A stretch of 64,000 nucleotides of DNA from Bacillota bacterium (GCA_023421505.1 JAEZTJ010000081.1:208145-272144); one strand, 5' to 3'; shown: positions 1-8,709, counted from the stretch's first letter. Numbers and translations: made by a program. The notes: generated from the sequence alone by a model not told the origin.

Positions 1-1
1 A

Positions 2-1108
2 GCAGCTGTAAATGCCCAGCTGGAGTTAAACTCACCTTCCGCAGTATTGATTGAAGGCTCGACAGGAATGGTGATCTATGACAAAAACAAGGATGAGCGT
101 TTAAAGCCAGCAAGTATTACTAAAATAATGACTTTATTGTTAATTTTTGAAGCTCTTGATGCTGGCAAAATAAAACTTACAGATGAGGTCAGTGTAAGCG
201 AACATGCTGCATCCATGGGCGGCTCACAGGTATATTTGGAGCCAAATGAAATCCAGGATGTCAACACTATGATTAAATGCATCAGTATAGCCAGTGCTAA
301 TGATGCCTGTGTTGCTATGGCAGAATATATTGCCGGCTCGGAAGAGGAGTTTGTTGCCTTAATGAACAAGAGAGCCAAGGAACTGGGTATGAATAATACA
401 AATTTTGTAAATTGCTGTGGACTGGATATCGATAATCATTATTCCTCTGCCTATGATGTTGCCCTGATGTCAAGAGAGCTTATTACCAAATATCCTGAAA
501 TCAGTAAGTATTCTACAGTATGGATGGATACCATTACCCACACAACGAAAAAGGGTAAGACAGAATTTGGTTTAACCAATACAAATAAGCTGGTCAAATT
601 CTATCAAGGAATTACCGGTTTGAAGACTGGTTCCACAGGCTTAGCGAAATATTGCTTATCCGCATCAGCCAGACGTAATAATATGAATTTAATTGCTGTA
701 ATTATGGCTGCGCCGGATACCAAAATAAGATTTATGGAGGCGTCAAAGCTATTGAACTACGGATTTGCAAATTATAGCATATATTCAGATGATAATACCG
801 ATACAGTTCTATCACCGGTAAAGGTAACAAAGGGAGTACTTGATACAGTGCAGGGGAAGGCGGGCAAACAATTCTCTTATCTGTGTATCAAGGGAAAGAC
901 ATCTGAAAATATCAGAAAAGAAGTATCATTATATGAAGAAGTTCCGGCACCGATTGCAGTAAATGATAAGATAGGCGAGATCATCTATTATTACGATAAC
1001 GAGAAGATCGGTAGTGTTGATATTCTTGCTTCAGAAGCAATTGAAAAGGCCGGATATAAGGATTATTTTATTAAACTGTTAAAACGTTATTTTATGTGTT
1101 CAAAATAA
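2..1108 (+). CDS. D-alanyl-D-alanine carboxypeptidase (DacF-like), 5' truncated by window edge
   Basis: Serine penicillin-binding protein (peptidase S11) that trims the terminal D-Ala of peptidoglycan stem peptides outside the membrane. The reading frame is open from base 2, so the N-terminus and signal peptide lie outside the window. A TTG at 47 is internal, not the start. The three active-site motifs are visible in order: SITK (SxxK nucleophile), SAN (SxN) and KTG inside LKTGSTG. A C-terminal beta-rich domain of about 100 residues follows, ending in a basic stretch that may act as a membrane anchor (FIKLLKRYF). In many Clostridia dacF lies just upstream of scpA-scpB, which agrees with the next genes. 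A rho-independent terminator follows directly. A second S11 enzyme is encoded at 15559-16893. Confidence 0.93.
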   Translation, partial: AAVNAQLELNSPSAVLIEGSTGMVIYDKNKDERLKPASITKIMTLLLIFEALDAGKIKLTDEVSVSEHAASMGGSQVYLEPNEIQDVNTMIKCISIASANDACVAMAEYIAGSEEEFVALMNKRAKELGMNNTNFVNCCGLDIDNHYSSAYDVALMSRELITKYPEISKYSTVWMDTITHTTKKGKTEFGLTNTNKLVKFYQGITGLKTGSTGLAKYCLSASARRNNMNLIAVIMAAPDTKIRFMEASKLLNYGFANYSIYSDDNTDTVLSPVKVTKGVLDTVQGKAGKQFSYLCIKGKTSENIRKEVSLYEEVPAPIAVNDKIGEIIYYYDNEKIGSVDILASEAIEKAGYKDYFIKLLKRYFMCSK

Positions 1109-1131
1109 TATTTGATAACAATTTGCAGCTA

Positions 1132-1180
1132 AGAGGGTATCCCTAAGTCAATTTATGACTTTTGGGACACCTTCTTTTTA
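1132..1180 (+). terminator. Rho-independent terminator after the D,D-carboxypeptidase gene
   Basis: An imperfect stem pairs AGAGGGTATCCCTAAGTCA with TGACTTTTGGGACACCTTCT around an ATTTA loop and runs into a T-rich tract (TTCTTTTTAT). It lies 24 bases after the stop codon. Confidence 0.85.
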
Positions 1181-1189
1181 TATTTAATT

Positions 1190-1252
1190 TTTAAGAAACT
1201 GTTTAGATTTACTAATTGTAATACGGCACATACAATTCCTCCCCCCAACCGT
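1190..1252 (+). repeat. Degenerate half copy of repeat family R2
   Basis: The segment from AAACTGTTTAGATTTACTAA through the C-rich CCCCCCAAC matches the left half of the complete R2 element at 7597-7739 (AAACTATATAGATTTATTAA ... TCGCTCCAAC) with scattered substitutions. The right arm is missing. It is probably a decayed copy. Confidence 0.5.
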
Positions 1253-1288
1253 CTCCGTTTCAACACGAAATGTGAATAAAGCAATTTA

Positions 1289-1317
1289 TTGACACTTCAA
1301 CCGCTAACCTGTATATT
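1289..1317 (+). promoter_or_regulatory. Sigma-A-type promoter upstream of R1 leader copy 1
   Basis: A perfect -35 TTGACA (1289-1294) and -10 TATATT (1312-1317) are separated by 17 bases. A TATAAT-like sequence overlaps just downstream. The predicted transcript starts near 1324, a few bases before the first hairpin of R1, so that element would be the 5' UTR of the metallophosphoesterase mRNA. Confidence 0.7.
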
Positions 1318-1335
1318 ATAATAGGTATGATAATA

Positions 1336-1427
1336 GTGTGAATTATTGAAAAGAATAATTCACACCTCAAAGTTTGTGCCTGCGTCATCCTCGGCACAAA
1401 CTAATTCAAAGGGCAGGCATGTTATGT
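1336..1427 (+). repeat. Structured leader repeat R1, copy 1 (upstream modules)
   Basis: There are two consecutive perfect hairpins. The first is GTGTGAATTATT / AATAATTCACAC (1336-1365). The second is AGTTTGTGCC / GGCACAAACT (1371-1402). The conserved tail AATTCAAAGGGCAGGCATG follows. The same hairpins recur at 58898-58964, and the tail recurs at 18109-18140. The repeat precedes the metallophosphoesterase start by about 70 bases. The downstream R1 modules (hairpin 3 and the GCCGC palindrome) are absent from this copy. Confidence 0.8.
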
Positions 1428-1495
1428 AAATATGAATAGTATTGAAAAATGCATGCAGGCTCAAAGTCTTGTAGTTGAGTCTGAAAGGAGACAGA

Positions 1496-2419
1496 ATGCA
1501 GATAGGTTTCATCATCATAGGAATAGTTCTTATAATTATCTTGTGGACTGCGATTGAACAGAAACAACTTGTCGTTACAAAATATAAGGTTACTTCAAAA
1601 AAACTTCCAAAAGCTTTTCAGGATACAAGGCTTGTTATTCTTGCAGATCTGCACAATTATAGCTTCGGAAGAGAGAATGAAAGACTTTTAAGAAAAATCG
1701 AAGAACAAAAACCTGATTATATTTTAATTGCAGGTGACATGATTAATAAGAAGGTAGTCAGTTATCCTAGTAATGCCTTTTATTTGTTAGAGAAACTGGC
1801 GAAGAATTACAGAATTTATTATGCCTACGGCAACCATGAGCAAAGAATGGAGAAGCTGTTACGAGAAAGCCTGGTCAAAACTTTTGATGTGAAGCAAAAA
1901 AAGGCTGCTAATCTGGCTGCACTTTGCTCTACATGGGTACAATATAAAAAATTATTAAAGGATATTGGTGTAACCTTTCTAGATAATGAAGCCACCTATT
2001 TACAAAGGGATCATCAGAAAGTAAAAATTACTGGAGTATCAATCGGAAAAGAATTCTTTGTGAAGGGGAAATTACCGAATATGGCAAAGAGCTATCTCAA
2101 TGAGTTATTGGGAGAAGCTAATACCCTGGATTTTCAAATCCTGCTTGCCCATAATCCCTTATATTTTCAAAATTACGCGGATTGGGGTTCTGATCTTACT
2201 ATCTCAGGTCACCTGCATGGGGGCTTAGTAAGACTTCCTGGTATCGGTGGAGTAGTATCTCCACAGGTTAGATTTTTCCCAAAATACAATGCAGGTAATT
2301 TTACCAATAATGGACAGGAAATGGTAGTATCACGCGGGCTTGGTTCGCATTCGATGATGCCAAGATTATTTAATATTCCGGAGATTGTACTAATTACTAT
2401 GAAATGTGGAGAATTATAA
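1496..2419 (+). CDS. Membrane-anchored metallophosphoesterase (calcineurin-like)
   Basis: A calcineurin-like phosphoesterase, about 307 residues, resembling the YkuE/YaeI group. It starts with one membrane segment (residues 3-21), so the catalytic domain is probably extracytoplasmic. The metal-binding motifs appear in canonical order: DLH (residues 51-53), GD (near 81), GNHE (112-115), the H of HNPLYF and the closing GHLHG. The ATG at 1496 has AAAGGAG six bases upstream. An earlier in-frame start at 1475 has no ribosome site and is rejected. The substrate is unknown; relatives have been linked to lipid or nucleotide pyrophosphate cleavage. Transcription probably starts at 1289-1317 and passes through R1. 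Confidence 0.85.
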   Translation: MQIGFIIIGIVLIIILWTAIEQKQLVVTKYKVTSKKLPKAFQDTRLVILADLHNYSFGRENERLLRKIEEQKPDYILIAGDMINKKVVSYPSNAFYLLEKLAKNYRIYYAYGNHEQRMEKLLRESLVKTFDVKQKKAANLAALCSTWVQYKKLLKDIGVTFLDNEATYLQRDHQKVKITGVSIGKEFFVKGKLPNMAKSYLNELLGEANTLDFQILLAHNPLYFQNYADWGSDLTISGHLHGGLVRLPGIGGVVSPQVRFFPKYNAGNFTNNGQEMVVSRGLGSHSMMPRLFNIPEIVLITMKCGEL

Positions 2420-2450
2420 TATCCGTGTAATAATCAGTGGAGGTTGATAT

Positions 2451-3227
2451 ATGGGGATTCCCGTAAAGCTTGAAGCATTTGAAGGACCGCTTGATCTTTT
2501 GCTTCATTTAATTGATAAGAATAAAATTAATATATATGATATACCGATTATTGTTATTACTGAACAGTATCTGGATTATATCAGACAGATGGATACGAAG
2601 GATCTTGATGTGATGAGCGAATTCCTGGTTATGGCAGCAACCCTTGTTAATATTAAGTCCAAGATGCTCCTGCCAATAGAAGAAAACGAAGACGAAGAAG
2701 TAGTAGATCCGAGGCAGGAGTTAGTCGAACGCTTATTAGAATATAAGATGTATAAATACATATCTGAAGAACTTAGGGACAAGCAGCTGGACGCCTCACG
2801 GGTACTGTTTAAGCCACCTACAATTCCGTTTGAAATAGCTGAATACCGGGAGGACATTGATGTAGAAGGGTTATTATCTGATCTAACCTTATCAAAGCTC
2901 CATGAGATATTTAAATCCATCGTTAAGAAACAGGTGGATAAGATAGACCCTATTCGAAGCAAATTCGGAAGAATTGAGAGAGAAGAAATTAATCTGGCAG
3001 ATAAATTTTCGCAAATCCAGGAATATGGCTTATTACATAAAACCTTTTCCTTCCGTAGCTTGCTTGAGGCGCAGCACACTAAGATGGAAATTATCGTTAC
3101 CTTTCTTGGTATCCTGGAATTAATCAAGATAGGAAGAATTCATATCGAACAAGAATGTTTATTTGAGGATATTATCATAACATACCTTGCAGAAGATGTG
3201 ATACAGATGGAGGAGGCAAGCTTTTAA
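2451..3227 (+). CDS. scpA: Segregation and condensation protein A (kleisin)
   Basis: ScpA is the kleisin subunit that bridges the SMC dimer in the bacterial condensin complex and helps compact and separate chromosomes. The start (KLEAFEGPLDLLLHLI) is the family signature, and the 258-residue length is typical. The acidic linker near residues 80-90 and the C-terminal winged-helix region are present. The stop codon overlaps the scpB start (TAATG), so the two proteins are translationally coupled. The partner SMC ATPase is encoded in this window at 55304-58864. Confidence 0.97.
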   Translation: MGIPVKLEAFEGPLDLLLHLIDKNKINIYDIPIIVITEQYLDYIRQMDTKDLDVMSEFLVMAATLVNIKSKMLLPIEENEDEEVVDPRQELVERLLEYKMYKYISEELRDKQLDASRVLFKPPTIPFEIAEYREDIDVEGLLSDLTLSKLHEIFKSIVKKQVDKIDPIRSKFGRIEREEINLADKFSQIQEYGLLHKTFSFRSLLEAQHTKMEIIVTFLGILELIKIGRIHIEQECLFEDIIITYLAEDVIQMEEASF

Positions 3228-3796
3228 TGGAACTAAAACAGATAGAGGCACAAGTTGAAGCAATTTTATTTACGATGGGGGAAGCAGTAGAGTTAGAGAG
3301 GCTTGCAGGGGCTCTTGATCACGACGCTGAGACGATAAGAAAAATCATTTATAATATGATGGATCAATATGAGAAAGAGGAGCGAGGCGTCCATATTATT
3401 GAATTAGATGGTGCTTATCAGCTGTGTACAAAGCCATCCATGTATGAAGCAGTTATTAAAATTACGCATATACCAAAGAAGCATGTACTTACTGATGTTC
3501 TACTAGAGACCTTGTCTATCATAGCATATAAACAGCCGATTACTAAGCTTCAGATAGAGGCTATCCGCGGAGTGAAATCTGATCATGCAGTTAATAAGTT
3601 GGTGGAATATAACCTGGTGTGTGAGATGGGAAGGATGGATGCACCGGGAAGGCCAATTCTTTTTGGTACCACAGAGGAATTCTTAAGGTGCTTCGGCTTA
3701 CAGTCTTTAGAAGCCCTTCCGGTACTAAATCCTGAGAAGATTGAGGACTTTAAGCTTGAGGCTGAAGAAGAGATGCAGCTGAAGTTAGATATTTAA
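3227..3796 (+). CDS. scpB: Segregation and condensation protein B
   Basis: ScpB forms dimers that bind ScpA and activate SMC. It has 189 residues with the expected pair of winged-helix domains. Recognisable segments are VEAILFTMGEAVE near the N-terminus, the central TLSIIAYKQPITK and the late GRPILFGTTEEFL. Its ATG uses the last A of the scpA stop codon. No promoter lies between the two genes, so it belongs to the scpA operon. Confidence 0.96.
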   Translation: MELKQIEAQVEAILFTMGEAVELERLAGALDHDAETIRKIIYNMMDQYEKEERGVHIIELDGAYQLCTKPSMYEAVIKITHIPKKHVLTDVLLETLSIIAYKQPITKLQIEAIRGVKSDHAVNKLVEYNLVCEMGRMDAPGRPILFGTTEEFLRCFGLQSLEALPVLNPEKIEDFKLEAEEEMQLKLDI

Positions 3797-3881
3797 ATGA
3801 AAAAGCTTATTAACAGCTATGCATAAAACCGGTAGAGTTATCTCATGCTATTTGAAAATAGCAGGTATATCCGGAGGTTTT

Positions 3882-4778
3882 ATGAAAGAGAGAAGAGTAC
3901 AAAAACCTATTGTCAGTTTAGTAAGAAGCAGTACAGAACAGGCCTCGGTTAAGGAGGTCTTAGATTTACTTCCGATAAAGGATATCATTCATTCCGGTGA
4001 TAGAGTAGTGATCACTCCAAATTGGGTTAGTGCCAAATCACCTGCCACAGCAGCAGTAGTTGGGCCGCAAACTCTGCAGGCCTTGATCCGGTATGTGAAG
4101 GATTTTCAGCCTGAGGAAATTATCATAGCAACAGGCTCAGGAGAAGATACGGTTAGGGTTTTTCATCAGGTGGGTTATGATAAAATTATTGAGATGGAAC
4201 AGGTAACCTTTATTGATTTGAATTACGGACCATATACTGAGTTAGAATTAGATCATAATATTATACCAAGAACAAAGATTAACCAGTTGATTGATCATAT
4301 GGATGTTCTAATCAGCTTTACCCAGTTAAAGCAGCATGAGGAGGCTACGATGAGTGCCGCGATTAAAAATATTGCAATGGGTTGGCCGCCTGCAGATCTT
4401 CATGGCTTTCCGAAAAAGAACCTTGGAATTCATAAGGATTTACATGGTTTTATTGCGGCTATGGCAAAGAAGCTTCCAATTGATTTATCAATCATAAGCG
4501 CAGATAAGGCGATGATTGGTACTGGACCAAATCATGGAATTGCAGTAGATACAAAGGGCCTTATGATTGCAGCAACGGATCCCGTTGCCGCGGATACGAT
4601 AGGAGCCAGAATGCTCGGTTTTCTGCCGCAGGCTGTACATTATCTGTATTCACTGTATCAGAATAATATTGGGGAAGCAGATATAGAGAAGATGACCATA
4701 AAAGGATTATCTTTAAGGGAAGCGGAGAGGATATTCTCGATGGCAGCCTATGGAAGTGAAATTGTATTGGATAAATAA
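3882..4778 (+). CDS. DUF362 domain protein
   Basis: A protein of 298 residues matching the DUF362 family (PF04015), a group of uncharacterised proteins sometimes fused to ferredoxin domains. This one has no CxxCxxC cluster and is a stand-alone DUF362. Family-like segments are VVITPNWV, ATGSGE, the central KQHEEATMSAAIKN-MGW, and AATDPVAAD near the C-terminus. The ATG at 3882 has GGAGG eight bases upstream; the in-frame ATG at 3819 lacks a ribosome site. It follows scpB by 85 bases without a terminator and overlaps a 48-residue ORF at its 3' end. The function is unknown. Confidence 0.8.
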   Translation: MKERRVQKPIVSLVRSSTEQASVKEVLDLLPIKDIIHSGDRVVITPNWVSAKSPATAAVVGPQTLQALIRYVKDFQPEEIIIATGSGEDTVRVFHQVGYDKIIEMEQVTFIDLNYGPYTELELDHNIIPRTKINQLIDHMDVLISFTQLKQHEEATMSAAIKNIAMGWPPADLHGFPKKNLGIHKDLHGFIAAMAKKLPIDLSIISADKAMIGTGPNHGIAVDTKGLMIAATDPVAADTIGARMLGFLPQAVHYLYSLYQNNIGEADIEKMTIKGLSLREAERIFSMAAYGSEIVLDK

Positions 4779-4924
4779 TGGAAAATTGTTATACTGCATT
4801 ATATAGTAAGGCAAAGCTTGATCCTTATGAAACAGCTTGTTGGTTAGTAGAATTAATTCAAAATATGAAACAGGATGAGCAGCCGCTTTTTATTGATAAT
4901 AAAGGAAACGAATTTCCCTGGTAA
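4778..4924 (+). CDS. Small 48-residue protein, translationally coupled to the DUF362 gene
   Basis: The ATG shares a base with the DUF362 stop codon (TAATG). The predicted product, from MENCYTALYSKAKL to NKGNEFPW, has an amphipathic central helix-like part and no signal peptide or membrane segment. Codon use looks like its neighbours and the frame has no rare features. The stop-start overlap is the same arrangement seen for scpA-scpB, which argues for real translation. I do not recognise a family. A terminator follows 72 bases downstream, making this the last gene of the unit. Confidence 0.6.
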   Translation: MENCYTALYSKAKLDPYETACWLVELIQNMKQDEQPLFIDNKGNEFPW

Positions 4925-4995
4925 GTAAATGGATTATAGGAACCTATGTTAATTATATATTTTGGGATAAAGGACTTATATATAATTAAATTATT

Positions 4996-5044
4996 AACAG
5001 CGAATTTTTCCGCTTGAATACGGAATAATACGCTGTTTTATTTA
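4996..5044 (+). terminator. Terminator closing the scpAB-DUF362 unit
   Basis: The outer stem AACAGCG / CGCTGTT encloses an inner TTCCG / CGGAA stem and is followed by TTATTT. It separates the segregation genes from the polyamine operon. Confidence 0.7.
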
Positions 5045-5114
5045 ACTATACTATTTTATGCAAAAAAGTCACAGTAATACTAAACTCATTGTTTACAAAT
5101 AGTAAAAATAATGC

Positions 5115-5143
5115 TTGCATGTTTGAGTACATTTGTATATAAT
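5115..5143 (+). promoter_or_regulatory. Promoter of the polyamine operon
   Basis: TTGCAT (5115-5120) and a perfect TATAAT (5138-5143) are spaced by 17 bases. They lie about 130 bases before speD in an otherwise AT-rich leader. No other good promoter was seen before speA. Confidence 0.7.
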
Positions 5144-5274
5144 AGTCCATGCTGTTAAATATCAATGAATTGTATGATTATGCACAATTCATTCGTATCT
5201 AATCAATCTATATTACAATTGAACCAATCAATAACTAGATCATTTATGGGTATATTATAAACAGAAAGGTTGTG

Positions 5275-6087
5275 ATGTTTGGGTTGGATAAAAAGCTTAC
5301 ATTATACGGCTTTAACAACCTCACAAAAACTCTTAGCTTCAACATTTATGATGTTTGCTATGCAAAAAGTGAGAGAGAACAAAAAGATTATATTGCTTAT
5401 ATCGACGAACAATATAATTCAGAACGTTTAACAAAGATTCTAGTAGATGTTACTGAGATGATCGGTGCACATATTCTTAATATATCAAAACAGGATTATG
5501 ATCCGCAGGGTGCCTCTGTCAATATTTTGATAGCAGAGGGTTCGTTATCCTCCGAACATATTGACGAATCCTGCAATCAGGGTAAATATTCAAAAACCAT
5601 CAGAGATACAGTTCATGCACATCTTGACAAAAGTCATGTTACAGTACACACATTTCCTGAGCATCACCCGGATAATTCTATTTCTACCTTCCGCGTAGAT
5701 ATTGATGTATCCACCTGCGGCGAGATTTCTCCGTTAAATGCCTTAGACTATTTAATCGGTAGCTTCGATTCTGATATTATAACAATAGACTATCGTGTAA
5801 GAGGCTTTACACGCGATCTTCACGGGATGAAATATTTTATTGACCATGACATTACTTCTATTCAGGACTATATCGACGATCAGACACTTACCAGATATGA
5901 TGCAATTGATGTAAATGTATATCAGTCAAACATTTTCCATACAAAAATGCTGATTAAGGAAATCGAACTGCAGAATTATCTCTTTAATAAGGATGTATAT
6001 GAGCTGCCCCCGAAGCAAAGACTTGATATTACGAACAGTCTTCGCAAGGAAATGATCGAAATCTTCAGCGGAATGAATATATACTAA
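5275..6087 (+). CDS. speD: S-adenosylmethionine decarboxylase proenzyme, long (E. coli-like) form
   Basis: Pyruvoyl enzyme that decarboxylates SAM to supply aminopropyl groups for spermidine. At about 270 residues it belongs to the long class typified by E. coli SpeD, not the short form of about 125 residues found in Bacillus. The proenzyme cleavage site is visible as HLDKSHVTVHT; cleavage before the serine (residue 120 from this start) would create the pyruvoyl group. The nearby TFPEHHPDN and DVSTCGEISPLNALDYLI match the family. The ATG at 5275 is preferred over the overlapping GTG at 5272 because of spacing to AGAAAGG. It is the first gene of the polyamine operon, and its partner aminopropyltransferase is at 7779. 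Confidence 0.95.
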   Translation: MFGLDKKLTLYGFNNLTKTLSFNIYDVCYAKSEREQKDYIAYIDEQYNSERLTKILVDVTEMIGAHILNISKQDYDPQGASVNILIAEGSLSSEHIDESCNQGKYSKTIRDTVHAHLDKSHVTVHTFPEHHPDNSISTFRVDIDVSTCGEISPLNALDYLIGSFDSDIITIDYRVRGFTRDLHGMKYFIDHDITSIQDYIDDQTLTRYDAIDVNVYQSNIFHTKMLIKEIELQNYLFNKDVYELPPKQRLDITNSLRKEMIEIFSGMNIY

Positions 6088-6089
6088 GG

Positions 6090-6119
6090 TTTGTATGCCG
6101 CTTTAGCGGCAGATGGGGG
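6090..6119 (+). repeat. Repeat R1, terminal module only (copy 4)
   Basis: TTTGTATGCCGCTTTAGCGG and the following CAGATGGGGG match the last module of R1 at 18199-18228 and 59049-59079. The palindrome GCCGCTTTAGCGGC sits just before the G-rich ribosome binding site of the next gene. Confidence 0.75.
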
Positions 6120-6125
6120 TTATTT

Positions 6126-7574
6126 ATGAAATACACGCAACAAAATGCGCCCATTCAGGAAGCATTATTACGGCATAAAAAGAACCGTGTTGTTCCCTTT
6201 GATGTTCCGGGACATAAGGGTGGGCGTGGAATTCCGGAGCTAACGGATTTTCTTGGAATAGACTGCTTGAAAGTGGATGTCAATTCCATGAAACCATTAG
6301 ATAATCTGATTCATCCGGTTTCGGTAATTAAAGCTGCTGAGGAACTGGCCGCCGAGGCATTTGGTGCAGATGCAGCTTTTTTTATGGTAAACGGAACTAC
6401 TGCCGCAGTACAGGCAATGGTTATGTCTACCTGTAAGGCAGGAGATAAAATAATTATGCCGCGCAATGTGCACCGCAGCTCCATTAATGCTTTAGTGGTA
6501 TGCGGAGCAATACCTGTATATGTAAATCCGGGTGTAAATCATGAGCTTGGGATACCGCTTGGAATGTCCGTTGAGGACATTAAGGTAGCAATCAGGGAGA
6601 ATCCTGAAGCGAAGGCTATCCTTGTGAATAATCCGACTTATTACGGAATTTGTTCTAACCTTCGTGAGATCGTGGCACTTGCTCATGAGAAGGGAATGAA
6701 GGTGTTAGCAGATGAGGCACATGGAGCACATTTTTATTTTGGAGATAATCTCCCGGTTAGTGCAATGTATGCAGGTGCAGATATGGCAGCGGTCAGTATG
6801 CATAAGACAGGCGGATCACTTACGCAAAGCTCCTTCTTATTATGCAGAAACGATATTGATCCGGGATATGTCAGACAAATCATTAATTTGACCCAGACTA
6901 CAAGTGCTTCCTATTTACTTCTGTCTTCACTGGACCTTGCTAGAAAGAATATGTACCTAAACGGTAAGGAAATGGTGGAAAAGACAATTTATCTGGCAGA
7001 GTATGCAAGAGAGGAAATCAATAAACAAGGCGGTTATTATGCTTTTTCCTCAGAACTTATTAACGATGATACCATTTATGATTTTGACCTTACTAAGCTT
7101 TCTATTCATACAGCTGATATCGGTCTGGCTGGCGTTGAGGTTTATGACCTGCTTCGGGACGAGTATGACATCCAGATTGAATTTGGAGATATTGGTAACA
7201 TACTTGCAATCGTATCGGCAGGAGACAGACCCTTTGAGATTGAACGTCTTATCTCAGCCCTTTCTGAAATCAAACGTATTCACGGAAAGGATAAGGTGGG
7301 TATGTTAAACCATGAGTATATCGACCCTGTGGTTGCAGTTACACCACAGAAGGCATTTTATCATGATAAAAAAGCCGTAGCATTAAAGGATGGAATTGGT
7401 CATGTATCCGGTGAATTTGTGATGTGCTATCCGCCGGGAATTCCTATTCTTGCGCCTGGAGAACGGATCACTAAGGATATTATAGATTATATTAATTATG
7501 CGAAGGAAAAGGGAAGCTCATTAACCGGCCCGAAGGATATGAAAGTGGAACATATTAATATCATAGATTTTTGA
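6126..7574 (+). CDS. speA: Orn/Lys/Arg decarboxylase family protein, probable arginine decarboxylase
   Basis: PLP-dependent fold-type-I decarboxylase of 482 residues, the compact YaaO/SpeA type of Firmicutes without the N-terminal wing domain of the E. coli inducible enzymes. The PLP lysine is K227 in SMHKTGGSLTQSS. The cofactor-binding aspartate is D196 in ADEAHGAHF, and the N-terminal VPGHKGG is family-typical. Substrate assignment as arginine follows from the compact family and the spermidine operon context; lysine or ornithine cannot be excluded from sequence. No agmatinase or agmatine deiminase gene follows, so conversion of agmatine to putrescine must be encoded elsewhere. Translation starts directly after an R1 terminal module, whose GGGGG acts as the ribosome site. 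Confidence 0.88.
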   Translation: MKYTQQNAPIQEALLRHKKNRVVPFDVPGHKGGRGIPELTDFLGIDCLKVDVNSMKPLDNLIHPVSVIKAAEELAAEAFGADAAFFMVNGTTAAVQAMVMSTCKAGDKIIMPRNVHRSSINALVVCGAIPVYVNPGVNHELGIPLGMSVEDIKVAIRENPEAKAILVNNPTYYGICSNLREIVALAHEKGMKVLADEAHGAHFYFGDNLPVSAMYAGADMAAVSMHKTGGSLTQSSFLLCRNDIDPGYVRQIINLTQTTSASYLLLSSLDLARKNMYLNGKEMVEKTIYLAEYAREEINKQGGYYAFSSELINDDTIYDFDLTKLSIHTADIGLAGVEVYDLLRDEYDIQIEFGDIGNILAIVSAGDRPFEIERLISALSEIKRIHGKDKVGMLNHEYIDPVVAVTPQKAFYHDKKAVALKDGIGHVSGEFVMCYPPGIPILAPGERITKDIIDYINYAKEKGSSLTGPKDMKVEHINIIDF

Positions 7575-7596
7575 TGCGTGGATTAGATTTTTTAGT

Positions 7597-7739
7597 TAAT
7601 TGCGAAACTATATAGATTTATTAATTGTATACACAGCATATACTATTCCTTCGCTCCAACGCTCCTAAGAGCTTAACTTCCGCTCCGGAATAGTATATGC
7701 TGTGTATACAATACTTACAATTACTGAGTTTCGCAATTA
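7597..7739. repeat. Repeat family R2 (MITE-like), long copy with internal hairpin
   Basis: The ends are TAATTGCGAAAC and GTTTCGCAATTA. Inside, GTATACACAGCATATACTAT pairs with its complement ATAGTATATGCTGTGTATAC to make a long near-perfect hairpin around a C-rich loop. Other copies are at 45507-45570 (inverted orientation) and 54169-54245. It lies between speA and speE within one operon, so it will be transcribed. Confidence 0.75.
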
Positions 7740-7778
7740 CTTAAATTAATTATTAGTGAAAGGATAGAGGTTTTGCCC

Positions 7779-8630
7779 ATGGAATTATGGTATTCGGAAC
7801 ACCACACGGAACACGTCAGATTTTCATTAAAGGTAAAAGAACAGCTCTATAGCAGAAAAAGTGATTTCCAACAGATTGATATACTGGATACGGTTGAGTT
7901 TGGACGTGCTTTAACACTGGACGGCTGCCTGATGGTAACGGAGAAGGATGAATTTATCTATCATGATATGATGGTACATGTTCCGATGGCAACCAATCTG
8001 GAGATTAAGAGGGTTCTTGTGATCGGGGCCGGAGACGGTGGTACGGTTAGAGAGCTTTCCAGATATAAAAGCATTGAGCATATCGATATGGTGGAAATAG
8101 ATAGTATGGTGGTAGAGGCCTGTAAGGAATATCTGCCGCAGACGGCCTGCAAGCTTACGGACGAAAGAGTTCATATTTATTATGAGGACGGTCTTAAATT
8201 TGTTAGGCGTAAGGAAAATGAATATGACTTAATTCTGGTGGATTCTACGGATCCCTTTGGACCGGGAGAAGGTTTATTCACTAAGGAATTCTATGGTAAC
8301 TGCTATCATGCCCTAAAGGAAGACGGAATTCTAGTCAATCAGCACGAAAGCACCTATTATGATTCCTATGTGGAAGCGATGAAGAGAGCTCATAGAAGGA
8401 TAAAGGAAACCTTCCCGATTGCAAAGGTGTATCAGGCCCATATCCCGACTTATCCTTCCGGACATTGGCTTTTTGGTTATGCCTCTAAGAAACATGACCC
8501 TCTTTCTGATTTAAAAGAGAAGGAGTGGAATGCACTTGGTATCGCAACTAAGTATTATAATACTCTGCTGCACAGGGGCTGTTTTGCACTGCCGAATTAT
8601 GTTATAGATCAATTAAACGAAGAACAATAA
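7779..8630 (+). CDS. speE: Spermidine synthase (polyamine aminopropyltransferase)
   Basis: Transfers the aminopropyl group of decarboxylated SAM to putrescine (or a related diamine) in the cytoplasm. The SAM-type Rossmann motif VIGAGDGGTVRE, the acidic VEID and the catalytic loop LVDSTDPFGPGEGLF are all present, and 283 residues is usual. The ATG at 7779 follows GAGG by eight bases; the upstream in-frame TTG at 7773 is unlikely. Together with speD it forms the classical spermidine route. It is separated from speA by an R2 repeat and from the next gene by about 320 bases. The acceptor could be agmatine in some bacteria, which sequence alone cannot settle. Confidence 0.95.
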   Translation: MELWYSEHHTEHVRFSLKVKEQLYSRKSDFQQIDILDTVEFGRALTLDGCLMVTEKDEFIYHDMMVHVPMATNLEIKRVLVIGAGDGGTVRELSRYKSIEHIDMVEIDSMVVEACKEYLPQTACKLTDERVHIYYEDGLKFVRRKENEYDLILVDSTDPFGPGEGLFTKEFYGNCYHALKEDGILVNQHESTYYDSYVEAMKRAHRRIKETFPIAKVYQAHIPTYPSGHWLFGYASKKHDPLSDLKEKEWNALGIATKYYNTLLHRGCFALPNYVIDQLNEEQ

Positions 8631-8650
8631 AAGCTTTAGTCACATTCATC

Positions 8651-8709
8651 AAACTTCACAGATATAGATTTTGGCTATCTTTCCCTTATCTGTCTGTGAA
8701 GTTTGTTTA
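8651..8709 (+). terminator. Hairpin after speE, possible partial terminator
   Basis: AAACTTCACAGA pairs perfectly with TCTGTGAAGTTT over 12 base pairs with a 30-base loop, followed by GTTTGTTTAAAT. The weak T-tract and long loop suggest attenuation or a 3' stability element. The rest of the 8631-8951 gap holds a poorly supported 63-codon frame and a small AAGAATA / TATTCTT hairpin. Confidence 0.45.

Noticed and set aside
2576..3127. 183-codon open frame on the minus strand inside scpA
   Set aside because: It lies wholly within a certain gene, has serine- and leucine-rich low-complexity composition typical of antisense frames, and has no ribosome site.
7003..7308. 101-codon plus-strand frame inside speA
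   Set aside because: An out-of-frame shadow of the decarboxylase gene, without independent support.
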